Of a stretch of 64,000 nucleotides of DNA, positions 50,201 to 61,977 are shown piece by piece; the stretch's first letter is position 1, and each line of letters starts with the position of its first letter. Source of the stretch: Telopea speciosissima (lineage: Eukaryota > Streptophyta > Magnoliopsida > Proteales > Proteaceae). The stretch is taken from positions 57,239,378-57,303,377 of the forward strand of contig NC_057926.1 of the NCBI RefSeq assembly GCF_018873765.1. Reading direction: 5' to 3'. A program made the translations under genes and the position numbers. The notes beneath the pieces are model-generated. The model did not search any database, had not been told where the DNA came from, and worked only from the letters and a program-made list of their open reading frames with translations.

Positions 50201-53200
50201 AAAGTCTAATAGAAACAAATCTGATTAACCAGAAATTGTGGTTGAACGGTCTTTTTTAAGGTATGAGGAACAAGCCAGCAAAGTATGTAATGTAGTCCTA
50301 GGTTTGAATAATCAAACTCGGAACCAATAACCAGGATCGAATCTGAACAAGTAGTTCGGTTAGGTCAAAATAGTTGATTTGGTCAAATTAGGGTTAGGGT
50401 AAGTGGATGTAGGGGAGTCTTCTAGTGAAGGTCTTGTTAAGTTTTAACAAGTCTAGAGTCACTAAACAAATTCGGCAGCAAGCTAGGTTGGATTAGGGTT
50501 AGGTTTTTGACAAGGGGATTATGTGGATATCTAGGGTTTGGCTGGTCAGATGGGTCTACAACTTGGATTGAGTTTCCCAAAGGGTGAGAGGAGAGTTCAA
50601 TCCAAATATGGGGCTGTTTCAATGGCTGGTCTGTTCTGGGCAGTGAGGGGACTGTGGGAAAAGGTTTAGAGATGGAGAGGAATCTAGGGTTTGGTTGTTA
50701 GAGGATTAGAAGAAGAATGGCTAGGATTTGGGATGATTCAAACTTATTGTTGTTGCAGAATTTCTTGGACAGCAGCATGCTTGACTGAAGTTCCTTGAAT
50801 AAAAACCAGAACTTGAACAATGTTGAAGAACAAAGAGAGCTAGAAAGAACCACCTAGGCTTCACACCGCAAGGTGTCGACTGAATCAAACACCAATCTCA
50901 CCAGCCTTTGATCAAACACAAGACAAAATCTTCAATGGAGAAGAAGAGCAGCAAACAGCTTTTCATTAATCAAAATTCGTGTTCAATGCTTACCCCCTTC
51001 TAACCTTATATAAAAGACTCAAAAATAAACTCCTACACTAAAAAAGAAAGGCCTAACCCAATCCTTAACCTATTAGGTAATCTAAACTGACTAGGAAACT
51101 GAAATACTGAAGGAAATAGACTCAAAACACGGCTGGACTTATAGAGTCTTGATCCAGCCCAACTTACAAAACAATTAAATAGTCACATGACCACTTAACC
51201 AAGTCACATGATACTTAAGTGATCACATGACCACTAATTACATAAAAATAAAACTAAGGAATTAAAACAACTAATCCCGTATGCAACCCTATTACCTATA
51301 CTTTATGTCCATAAAAGTGACCCATTACATTGGAAACCCATGGGATCAAAGGTCCAACATGTATATAACCCAACCCTAGACTTATTCCCATGAAATAAGC
51401 CTCTTTTGATGATGTATCTGCATCAGTATGATTAAAATCTAATGGTCTGTGGTCAGATGCGAAGATATGGAAGAAGTAGCAATGCATTAGGAGACGAGAA
51501 ACCCCAAACAGATTCCAGAAATCGATTGCAGGTTTTGATTTTTGACAAGCTCAAACAGTAATTAATTACCAAAATTAATGAATAACAGCGATATGAGATC
51601 CCCAACAGTAATCAAAATCAGATTGAGAGAATTAGTTCCAGAAATCAGAATTTTAAGTTGACTTGTATTAGGATTCTTGGAAATCTTTGGCAGAATCTGA
51701 ATGAATCAAAAGTTCAAAACAGAATTAACAGAGATATTCAGTAATAGAACCAGAAAAGTATTCCGAAACCAGATCTGAAAACAGAGTTTTTGAAGAAATC
51801 ATACTTGCAGTAAGATTCTAGAATTTGATTGAAAAAATGAGTGTAAATCAGAATCTGAATCCAGCAAATTTTCAAGCAATTCAATGGTCTGTAGCAGAAT
51901 CTTCATTTAAAGCAGAAACCAATAAACGGTATTTACCAGGTCATCCGGTTTTTTAAAATAGAAAAACTGATATTCGCTGGCTAAAAGAGAAGTGCAGAAA
52001 CTGGCTTGATTTGATGTATATGATAGAAAGAGAGATAGGAGAAGGAGCAATCAGGAATTTGCTAGATCCACTTCTGAATCATCAGAAGTACTACTAATCA
52101 AGGTACTAAAACTCGGAACTCGGTTCCAACTCGACCCTTGGAAAAATAGAGTTGAGTCGAGATCTCGCCGAGTTGGTGCATTTTTTTTCCAACTCGAAGC
52201 CTCAATTCGGTTGGTTTTCGACCTAGTTTGGGTCTGAAACTTGGTATTTAGCATTTCAGCCTATTTTAGGCCATTTAAACACAATGGCACTATCAGATTT
52301 TGCAAAAACAAAGTCCAAATATGAGTTTCACTTCGGACCATAGTTTGGTAGGCGATGATGTACTAAAATACCCTACTCTACACATAATTTAGTAATAGAA
52401 AGTAATCAAAACATTCAATTAATGTAAAACAATTTAAATAAACATTAGAAATGTTAAAGACTTAAAGTGTACAATACATCAATCTTTGAACAAATGTTAC
52501 ATAAAATGTGATATGTTAATGTATTCAGTCCCAACACGATCCACAAAGAATTCCCATGTCATAATGTTGCTGTAGTTTTGAAGGAGCTTCAAATGGGGAA
52601 GAAATGAGTAGTGTTGGGAGCTTTGGACAGAACTTGACCGAGATATGTCGAGTTCTGTCGAGTTAGGTAAGTAAAACAAGAGGTTGATGGGTCAAAATCT
52701 GGGTTGACCCGAGATCTCGATCCGAGATTTTGCCGAGATAGTGTACTTTTTAATATCGTATTGGGACTCGACTCGGTTTCTCAAAAAAACCGAGATCTCG
52801 CCAAGATCTCGCGAGTTGTCGAACCATGGTACTAATGTAGTGCTAACCTTGAACCGGTGTATGGCAGTGGGAGATGAGCTTGCGATAGGATCACAGATAT
52901 AGGGACTGAACCAGATTGAAAGAAACCATATAAGTCGATAAGCTAAACTGAGATACAACTAGGGGGGGGGGGGAAGAAATAAAATAAACAATAAAAAAGA
53001 AGGATATGATCAGGTTTCACCATGGAGCAATCCGGGTCGGAAACTTGGAATAACCTTATTGGATTTGCTTATGGGCCCACCCAATCACTTAAGCAACTCA
53101 ATATTATGAACAATAGCAAACTTGTAATAAATCAGAATTTCAAAGGCTTATTTCGTAAGACAAAGAAGAAAGCACAGAATAGGAATTCTAATTAAAAGTG

Positions 53201-56200
53201 GGGGCTAACTTGGAACAAAAGAAATAGGATACAAAGATAATGAGGAATTGAGGATAGAAGGGAAGGTTGGATGTGGAAATATGGAATGAAAAAAGATGAG
53301 GATAGTGACTAATAACAGAGAGAGTGAGGGGTAGTTATGTAACAAGAAATGAAACAAAGCAATAAAGTTGGGGAAGGAGAAGGTATTGTCTTCTACTTCA
53401 AGATATGATACAACCAGAGGCGGAACTAGCAACCTACGAGGGGAGAACTGATGCAGGGCATTTGGGGGCTGCTCCTACTAGCCCTAGCCCAGGCCCAATT
53501 AGATACTCCAAGGGATGCCATCTCAGGCCCAAGCCCAAGCCCTACCAGCCTTGCATTTTGTTTTTATTTCAGTTATTGCCGTAGAAGTAGTTATTAGAGG
53601 ACAGTTATTGCTGTAGAAGTAGTTGTTAGGGAGTTATTTTCTGCAATTTTTTTTGATTTTGAGTTTTTAAAAGAGTGTGTTTTGAGAAGGAATGGGGAAC
53701 AGAATTGAATAATGGAAAGAATGAATTGAGTTTCTGACTGTGTGCGTGTGCAGTCTCCTTCCCCCCCCCCCCTCCCCTCCTTTTTCTTCTTGTTCTCACG
53801 GCTTCTTCTCTTTTCCCCCTGCAATTCTGATTTTTCCTCTTCTTCTTCTTATTCTTCTTCTACTGCATCTTCTTCTAACGGTTTCTCCTCTTCCCCCTGC
53901 AATTCTGATTTTCTTCCTGGATTCTCTTTCTTCCTTGCCCCTTCTCCCATTATCTGGTATCAGAGCCCAAACTTGGGTGAATCTCTCTCTCTCTCTCTCG
54001 GATTCTTCTCCCTTTCAGTCTCTCTTCCCCTCTTATCTTTCTTCTCCTATCTTTCAGTTCCCTTCCCTGTTCTAGAAACCCCAAGCCAGAACTCCAAAAT
54101 ATTCATATACAACTACCTTAACGTCTTTACCATAACATCCATTGAACCCCTTTAACGACACGATTGCAACAACCAATCGTTCCATATTATTCCATCTTAT
54201 CCCAAGTTGGAATGACAAACAACACCGGGGATGCTGCAACAGTAATGGTGTATGACTTCGACATTCCACTCAACAATATTGAGTGGTCGTGCTGTTTCAA
54301 GATTTCATCTCCTTTTTTCTCGTGACCAGAGCTTTTGAACGGCATGGATGTGCAGCACATGGACTGGTTTCCTGGGTTTATTGGAACTCGAGGTCAAGTT
54401 TTTTTTAAAGCAAGGGAGAGTTGATGCAGGACATTTGGGGGCTGCTTCTACTAGCCCTAGCCCAGGCCCAATTAGATACTCCAAGGGATACCATCTCAGG
54501 CCCAAGCCCAAGCCCTACCTGCCCTGCATTTGGTTTTTATTTCAGTTATTGCTGTAGAAGTAGTTTTTAGAGGACAGTTATTGATGTAGAAGTAGTTGTT
54601 AGGGAGTTATTTTCTGCAAATTTTTTTTTTGATTTTGAGTTTTTAAAAGACTGTATTTTGAGAAGGATTGGGGAACAGAATTGAATAATGGAAAGAATGA
54701 ATTGGGTTTCTGGCAGTGTGTGTGTGCACTCTCCTCCCCTCCCCCTCCTTCTTCTCACGGCTTCTTCTCTTTCCCCCCTGCAATTCTGATTTTTCCTATT
54801 CTTCTTCTCACGGTTTCTCCTCTTCCCCCTGCAATTCTGATTTTCTTCCTGGATTCTCTTTCTTCCTTGCCTCTTCCCCCATTAAGAACTCCTTCCACAA
54901 TAATTGGATCGACGTAGGAAATCAGGGCAGGTTGCAAACCCTAAGGTCTATGGATTTTGCACAAGCAGAACCCTGAATAAAGATCAAAAGGGTGAGTAGA
55001 ATTTCTACTACTTATGTCTAGCGGAGAAACTCAGGAGCAACTTGCTTGCTGGTTCGATGTCTCCCAAGAGGGGGGGGTCTTAGAAGATTAACCTCCAAGA
55101 TTTGGATTGTCTATAGATAAGCAACGCATACCCAGATTCTTAGTGAGAAAGGAGCAGAGCTAAGGGATTTCAATCCCACAATGCAGGAAGACTAATACCC
55201 AGTCGTGAGTGACTGCTATCGCTGGACAGGGCACTGGGTATGGGTTTAAGTGACTCAGTAAGAAAAGAAATAAGAGGTGGTCGAAGACATAGAGGGAAGA
55301 AAAGAAATAAGAGGTGGTCGAAGACATAGAGGGAAAGAGAAGAAGGGAGGACTTGAAGGGAGGACTTGCAGGGAGGAGGGAGAGAAAATAGATGAGAGAG
55401 AAAGAGAGAGATCATGGGGAAAAGGGGGGATTGGAAGAAGAAGCTCGCCACACGCAGGCACCAAACAACTTGACTATTCGATTCATTCTCATCCTCCCAT
55501 CGTTGGGTTACACATTTTATAAAAACCCAAAGAAGCAAAGATTCCTAATTACTTCATAAAACTTAGCTACTAACTAAAATAGAAACTCAAATTGGAAATT
55601 TCCCTACATGTTTAATAGCTACCCCAAAATAAAAGATTACATATCTAAATCCTAAATATCTTATTGAACCAGAACAAGGTTGGGGCCTGGTTCATCTTGG
55701 TCTGGGTTACCGGGTTCGAATCGGGTCAACCACGAATTTGCATCACACCACCAATACCCCAACCTTGGAATCACCACCAAGGGTTCCTGGAATCATCACC
55801 AGGGAGGTTACTGAATCACCATAACAGGGAGCTCTGAATCATCACAGAACCAATGGGCTGAAGCCAAACTTTTCATTAATTAAATTGTTGTATTACATAT
55901 TTACGGCGCATATAAGAGCACTAAGTTATAGATTAACTAGCCCCTCAACTTCCTACTCTTAACACAACTCACAAAGTAGAAACTTTTCTAAATTCCTAAA
56001 CTTGAGAATCAAGGGATCTGAAAATAGAAGCATTCTAGAGTTTCTAAAACCGTATTCAACAATTCCTTGACAAAACAGAAACAATTCAAATTAGTAACTG
56101 AATATGGACTCAATCTAACCTAAATCTTTTAGAAAATTGAAAATCAAAATTAGAAACTAAATCTTCTTGAAAACTAAAATCGAAACTAGAAACTAACTCT

Positions 56201-57226
56201 CAATCCCATCTAGGACTTATATCCCTCATATTTGGGCTTATTGTATTGAGTCATTATAAGAGAAAACTCAAAAAGTACGAAGTCCTTGACCCTATAACCC
56301 AGTAGGGACTTAAATTAAGTCTAACCTGAACTAATCTTGAACAACTGGTTCAGTTGGACACGGACCCAAAAAACTTAAAAAAACCCAAAACAACAAGCTC
56401 TTCTTCTCTTCTTGCTGGAAATCTGCATCAAGTACACTCCTGAATCTCACAAAAGTAGTCTGAAATCTACTGACCCAAAACAGACCAAAACAGCTTCTTC
56501 AATTAGTCAAATCGTGGGAGAGGCCAAAGCCTTTACTTGTTTAAACTTTAAATATAAGACTCTTAAGGAACAAAACAGACCGACTAGGACTCTCCAGCCA
56601 CAGGCTGTGTTTGGATAGTCCCTAACTGACTCAAACTTTTAAAAACAAAAGACCAAACTGATAAGGGAAACTACACCCATCGACCAGCCTATTTCGGTGT
56701 CCTAAAGTGACTATGAAACTGAAACTAAATCCAAAATAGATGTGGAATTTATTAGAGGTACTCCAGTCTGTCTAAACAACTTAAACAATAATAAAATAAA
56801 GGAATTAAACTCCTAAAACTAGCCCACGATTTGGCGATATCTTGGGTGAACTAGAACTTGAACCACAGGTTCAGTTGAAACAGAAACTGGTTCAAACCAT
56901 GAACCACAGGACCAGAATAGGCCTTGTCTGCAAGCTATCACAGGAGCCTCTGTTCCTCTTCTTTCTGGCTTTTGAATACTGCATCACTTTATCTCAGAGA
57001 TTTTGCTGCTTCTATTTTAGGTGCCTCCTTTTCTTTCTTTTGGCAGTCAAAGCATTACATATCAATACCTTAAAAAAGAAAAGAAATTTAATTAGAGAAT
57101 TGTTACATGGTGTTCTTTTTACATCTGACAGATGCCACAATCTATTGCACGGGAAGTTACCCATCAAAGTTCAAGGAGTTACCAATTCTCCAATTCAAGA
57201 CCAGTGGAAGGGCAGTTTCACAAATT
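47295..57226 (+). CDS. AMSH1: AMSH-like ubiquitin thioesterase, first five exons (partial)
   Basis: Exons 47295-47414, 49007-49071, 49257-49332, 49460-49651 and 57132-57226, all GT-AG with phase maintained, encode about 182 residues. The sequence has EVDNRISLRYYYRIADNLLK, DLYVMLMRFSSLITETIP, LHRDFKASL, LSELEKLKP and SYQFSNSRPVEGQFHKL. This is the N-terminal MIT/USP8-dimerisation-type region of plant AMSH proteins, closer to AMSH1 than AMSH3 by the spacing of these blocks. AMSH removes K63-linked ubiquitin at endosomes with ESCRT-III and acts in vacuolar and autophagic trafficking. The C-terminal JAMM/MPN+ catalytic domain is not in the window; it should lie past 64000 if the gene is intact. 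Intron 4 is 7.5 kb and intron 5 exceeds 6.7 kb, both filled by transposons. The start ATG is the first in frame with the conserved block. Confidence 0.9.
49652..52099. other. AMSH1 intron 4, left part
   Basis: AT-rich intronic DNA with no recognised gene or delimited transposon. Repeated CAGAA and AACCAG motifs suggest decayed repeat sequence, which I could not assign. Confidence 0.4.
52100..52829. mobile_element. hAT-like MITE in AMSH1 intron 4
   Basis: The left terminus AAGGTACTAAAACTCGG and the right terminus CGAGTTGTCGAACCATGG are imperfect inverted repeats, each followed inward by CGAGATCTCG motifs. Flanking octamers TACTAATC (52092-52099) and TACTAATG (52830-52837) match at seven of eight. 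No transposase. Confidence 0.75.
53449..53952 (+). repeat. TRIM 5' LTR
   Basis: 504 bp. Compared with the 3' copy it has an extra (TTCTTCTTATTCTTCTT)-like stretch near 53840-53880. The long ORFs predicted here come from C/T-rich sequence. Confidence 0.9.
54422..54884 (+). repeat. TRIM 3' LTR
   Basis: 463 bp, close copy of the 5' LTR with small deletions. Confidence 0.9.
54890..57131. other. AMSH1 intron 4, right part
   Basis: Contains a perfect tandem duplication at 55260-55333 and a long AT-rich stretch with repeated AATCACCA and GAAACTAA motifs. No gene recognised. The splice acceptor of exon 5 (CATCTGACAG) ends at 57131. Confidence 0.4.
55260..55333. repeat. perfect 37-bp tandem duplication
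   Basis: AGAAAAGAAATAAGAGGTGG followed by TCGAAGACATAGAGGGA occurs twice head to tail. Confidence 0.92.
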
Positions 57227-57603
57227 GTAAGTGATCTCACTTTCCTGCTAAATAGGTTCACACTGAGAATTCCCCTCTGATACATAGCATTGTAATATCT
57301 ATTCAACTCGGTCAAGATATTGTGATACATTCTAGGGTGGATTATCAACACCCCCCCTCTAAAAAAACCCCCCCCCACCCCCACCCCCAAAAAAAAAAAA
57401 AAAAAAAAAAAACTATTATTTTACTGTTTTGGCAGTAAGAAAAGGAACTGTGCTGTTATTCCATGTGTGAAGTCATGCAGTAAGTCAAACAAGTGTCACA
57501 CTGTGTGCGCACATATGTGTGTGTGTTTACATAATTGCTTATTCCATTTTAACTAGGTCTTCCTTTACACGGTATGAAGGGACAAACTTTGTTTTGCAGT
57601 CTT

Positions 57604-58590
57604 TGATGCAGATCCAAGTTCACGCAGGAAGAAGAAGAGCAGCCTTTGAGCAGCCTTTGATTTGCATTGGAGCCTTTTTACTTTTTAGTTCTTCTTATTA
57701 GGGTTAAAACAGTCTTTTTATATTTATTTTCTTAAGTTCTCCCTCCACGATTTTAGTGGGATAAGTATTTAGTTGTGTTAGTTGTTCAAACTTATACTCC
57801 TATTTAGAGTATAAGTCTATGATGTGTTATGTTTGTGATTAGGATTGAGATTAGGAATTCCCACTCCTAATCTGACTAGGATTGCTTTTAAGTTGCTTAT
57901 TTGTAAAGCCTTTTGGCCACCCCCTTTTATTATAAGTACCCAATTCGTGGGAGGCTCCCCCACAACTTTAAACATAAAAAAAAATCTCTGTTTCAGATCA
58001 GGAATTGCTGCCTCTGCTCCTCTGCGAGCTTGCATCCTTGTGGACTCAAGGTGGTGAAGGGTGGGTTCTCCTGCGACTCCTTGCACTGTGAAGGTCAGGA
58101 GGTCTCTTCAATATTCAATCTGCTGTTGCTGCTTCTGCACATTCAGACCTGCAACCGTAAGTTTCAGCTGTTCTCTTATTCCCTTTGCTTGACCCTAGCT
58201 TACAGCCCTTCTCTCTTAAACCCTAAAAGCTCCTAAACACTGCCCAGCCCCCTAATCAACCATCCAAATCACTCCAAACTTCAACCGAACTCTCTCCCCC
58301 ACCTCTGTGACACTCGGCCAGAAGCTCTTGGCCTGTCTCCCCTTAGAAACCCTAGATCCCTTTATTCCCTTCATTCCCAAAACCCTAACCCTAATAATTC
58401 TGAAATCTTATTTCCTATTCAAACCTAAGTAAAACCTATACCAATAGACTCCTAAAAACCTGCATACCATTACCTAATAAAACCCTAACTCAATCTCCAA
58501 TTCCTAACCCTAATTTTTTCCCTAATCACCCTAATCTGCCCATTCGGCCAACCTATTACAAGTGAGACTTATTTCACCTAGGCTACATCA
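57604..58590 (+). repeat. candidate gypsy 5' LTR
   Basis: Starts TGATGCAGATCC and ends ...CTACATCA just before the primer-like site at 58593-58605. A TTATTATAAG TATA-like box lies near 57926. Single copy in the window, so the left limit is uncertain. Confidence 0.5.
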
Positions 58591-58606
58591 AATTGGAATC
58601 AAAGCT

Positions 58607-61600
58607 ATGGAAGGACAAGGCAACCTTGTTGTTGATCCACCACGGCCACCCCCACCTGATCCAATGGCTGCAATTCTCGACATGCTCCATAAGATCAGTG
58701 ATCGGTTACAGATTGTTGAGCAAAGGCCAGCTGTGCCTATTGTAAACAACCCTCTATATGTAGAGGAGGATCGATTACAAGTACATTCTAAAGTTCATGG
58801 AACTTTGGGAAGGGATGAACATCACAAAGATCATCCTAGACGTCACAAGGACCACAGAGATCAGTCTAGACATGACCGAGGTTACAGGGATCGACTTAGG
58901 TATGACAGAGATGACTACAGAGAAGACAGGGACAGAACTACTGAAGCACCTCGAAGACCCAACTTTGAGGAATACTTGAGATCCTACTTCACTGGAGATA
59001 AAGGCCATAACAGGAGATTTGATACATAGAAGGTCAAGCTTGAACTAAAAGAGTATGATGGGCATGGTGATCCACAGAAATTCTATGATTGGGTTGCTGC
59101 CCTAGATGACTATTTTGACTGGTATGACTTGCCTGAAGACCGAAAGATGCGACTGGCACGTACTAAATTAATTGGCTCTGCTCGAGAATGGTGGCGTAAA
59201 ACAGAGAGGGCATGGAACATGAAGGCAAAGTGCCTACCAACTGGGAGGATATGAAGTATGATCTGAAAGAGAAGTACTTACCAAGACACTATACAGCTCA
59301 GATGCAAGATCAATTCAACTTCCTTCGTCAAGGGAACATGACTGTATCCGAGTACATGCGAAAGTTCGACTCTCTCTCATCTCGTACTGACACCATAGAA
59401 AGTGCTACTTAGATGCTATCTCGATTTCGGTTGGGATTGAGATCTGATATCATTAGAGCTATTGGCGTTGTGGATGTTCTGGACATCAAGGACTGCTTTG
59501 AGAAGGCATTGAAGGCTGAAGACCTATTGAGCACCACTAGAAGGTTTGGCTCCATTGCTGTCGACACCAGAAAATTTTTTCCAGCATCCAAACCAACTAA
59601 TGGTTACAATAGAGGTAATAACACCATTGCTGGTTCTACACGAACAGGCCCCTACACTGGCAGCTCTTCACTTGTGGATAAGGGCAAAGCCCCAATAACC
59701 ACTAGTGACTTAAATACTTGTTATCGCTGCAATGAAAAGGGACATTATGCTAAGGACTGCCCACAAAGACAAAGACCAATCAATGTAGCTGACAAGGAAG
59801 AAGACAGCCTTGACGAATTTGATGAACAGGGTATTTATGCATTACCCCCTGAAGATGATGATGATGGGGCTGCTTATTTTGACGACTTGGGTGATGAACT
59901 TGAAGATACCCGAGGTGTACACGTAGTAGCACGTATATTGAGTGCTGAATCTAAAGGTGAGACCGCACTGCCCAGATAATTGTTGATAGTGGTAGGTGCG
60001 TTAATGTTGTGTTTGAAGATCTTGTGAAGAGGGCGAGTCTGAAATTTGAGAAGCACCCGATGCCCTACAAAGTCTCCTTATTGAATGGGAATAAGCTTGA
60101 TGTGAACAAGCGATGCTATGTTCCCTTACAAGCCCAAAAATATTCAGAGGAAATTTGGTGTGATATCATTCCGATGAGAATGACTGATGTTCTACTAGGG
60201 AGACCGTGGCTTTATGACAATGACGTTGCTCTCCTAGGAAGAAAAAATCTGTGTGTATTTCAACATAAAGGAGAAGAAATCAGGTGGTACCCACTTAATT
60301 TGCCTGCAGAAATACGAAAACGTCGTGTCATGCGCACTAATCAAAAGGGGACAGAATCTGAAAATAAATTGCTAGCTGTTCCACAAAGGGAATTTGAACA
60401 AACCAGCCATGATACAGGTCTAGTTCTTGCCTTAGTGACTCACAGAAGAACTGCCCAACGAGTTGCCACCACTTAGAGACATTCAACATGCCATCGATTT
60501 GGTACCTGGTGCTATGTTACCAAACCTGCCCGCCTACAGGATGAGTCCCTCTGAGCATGAAGAGCTTAATAAACAAGTTGGAGAGCTTCTCAAGAAGGGG
60601 TTTATTGAAGAAAGCATAAGCCCTTGTGCTGTTCCAGCCTTGTTGACACCAAAGAATGATGGTTCGTGGCGCATGTGTGTGGACAGTAGAGCTATCAACA
60701 AGATCACCATCAAGTATAGGTTCCCAATTCCTAGGCTTGATGACATGCTAGACATGCTGTCCCCGGTTCTAAGGTCTTCTCCAAGATTGACCTTCGCAGT
60801 GGATACCATCAAATTCGCATCCGGCCTGGAGACGAATGGAAGACAGCCTTCAAGACCAAAGATGGATTATTCGAGTGGAAGGTCATGCCCTTTGGCCTGA
60901 CGAATGCACCTAGCACCTTCATGAGAGTCATGACTCAGGTACTTCGTCCCTTCATCGGTAAATTTCTTGTTGTTTATTTTGATGATATTTTGGTGTACAG
61001 TAAAGACCCAGATGAGCACGTAGACCACCTGAAACAAGTTCTCAGAGTACTCCGGCAAGAGAAGTTGTTTATCAATTTAAAGAAATGTTCCTTCATGCTG
61101 CCCAAGGTTGTTTTCCTTGGTTTTATAATTTCTTCAAAGGGTGTTGAAGCTGATCCGGAAAAGGTCCGAAGCGTTGTTGAATGGCCTACTCCGAAGACAT
61201 TTACTGCAGTGCGAAGCTTCCACGGTTTGGCTTATTTTTACAGGCGATTCATTCGCAATTTTAGTGCTATCATGGCACCCATAACCGAATGCACCAAATA
61301 GAACAAGGGTCCGTTCGCATGGACAGCAGCCGCTCAAAAGGCCTTCCAAGTGATTAAGAAGAAGATGACTGAAGCTCCGGTGCTACGCCTACCCAACTTT
61401 GACCATATTTTCGAAGTTGCTACTGATGCTTCCCATGTTGGTCTAGGCGGAGTTTTTATGCAGAATGGGCATCCTATTGCATTCTACAGTGAGAAACTTA
61501 ATGATGCCAAGACTTGGTACTCTACTTATGATATAGAGCTTTACGCTGTTGTTCAGGTCTTGCGGCATTGGAGACACTACCTTATTGGCAAAGAGTTTGT

Positions 61601-61977
61601 CCTGTACATTGATCATGAGGCACTCAAGCACCTCCACTCACAGAAGTCCATTAGCACCAGGCATGCTAAATGGGTCGCATATTTATAGGATTTCAACTTT
61701 GCCCTCAAATACAAGTCAGGAAAGGAAAATACAGTAGCTGATGCACCGAGTCGAAAAGTCTTGACCTTGAACACTTTCTCAGCCCATGCACTTAGCATCG
61801 AGCAGATCAGAGACGAGTATGCTAGTGACAAGGACTTTCAAGTCCTATATGCTGATTTGAAGCAGGGTGGACAGCACCCTAAGTACTCATTACATGATGG
61901 TTACTTGTTCTTAGGAACCCGGCTGTGCAGTCCCGATTCGTCCTTACGACACCACATTATCCTGGAGTTACATGGAG
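58607..61977 (+). pseudogene. gypsy gag-pol, disrupted and truncated
   Basis: Gag starts MEGQGNLVVDPPRPPPPDPM with an R/D/H-rich stretch, then the capsid motif EYDGHGDPQKFYDWV and a zinc knuckle CYRCNEKGHYAKDC near 59720. Protease (IIVDSG, near 59977; GRPWLYD), reverse transcriptase ([24 protein letters not shown] near 60972) and RNase H (ATDASHVGLGGV; HEALKHL) follow. TAG stops occur at 59027, 59410, 61299 and 61686. Frame changes lie near 59200, 59970, 60450 and 60770. No integrase or chromodomain is visible, so the lineage is uncertain; the gag and primer site suit a chromovirus-like clade. Confidence 0.9.

Larger units (their letters stand above)
53449..54884 (+). mobile_element. TRIM (miniature LTR retrotransposon) in AMSH1 intron 4
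   Basis: Two direct LTRs (53449-53952 and 54422-54884) start TGATGCAGG and end CCCATTA. A perfect target duplication AGAAC flanks them (53444-53448; 54885-54889). The 469-bp internal part has TGGTATCAGAGC at 53955-53966, the initiator-tRNA-Met primer site, and a purine-rich AAGCAAGGGAGAG before the 3' LTR. A short frame from an ATG near 54212 (MTNNTGDAATVMVYDFDIPL) could be a gag remnant. No pol is present, so it depends on another element for movement. Confidence 0.92.
57604..61977 (+). mobile_element. Ty3/gypsy retrotransposon, 3' part lost or displaced
   Basis: A candidate 5' LTR (57604-58590, TGATGCAG...CTACATCA) is followed by TTGGAATCAAAGC, which resembles the initiator-tRNA-Met primer site, then gag-protease-reverse transcriptase-RNase H. 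The coding sequence stops abruptly at about 61977, before any integrase, where a hAT terminus begins. The rest probably lies beyond the hAT element. It would sit in AMSH1 intron 5. The LTR limits rest on the primer-site position and TG/CA ends, because no second LTR is visible. Confidence 0.8.

Noticed and set aside
53740-54155. Overlapping S/P/L-rich ORFs of 111 and 137 codons
   Set aside because: They arise from C/T-rich sequence at the TRIM LTR end and leader, in two frames at once.
58376-58392. AACCCTAACCCTAA as telomere repeat
   Set aside because: Only two units, common by chance and as promoter telo-box in plants; inside the putative LTR.
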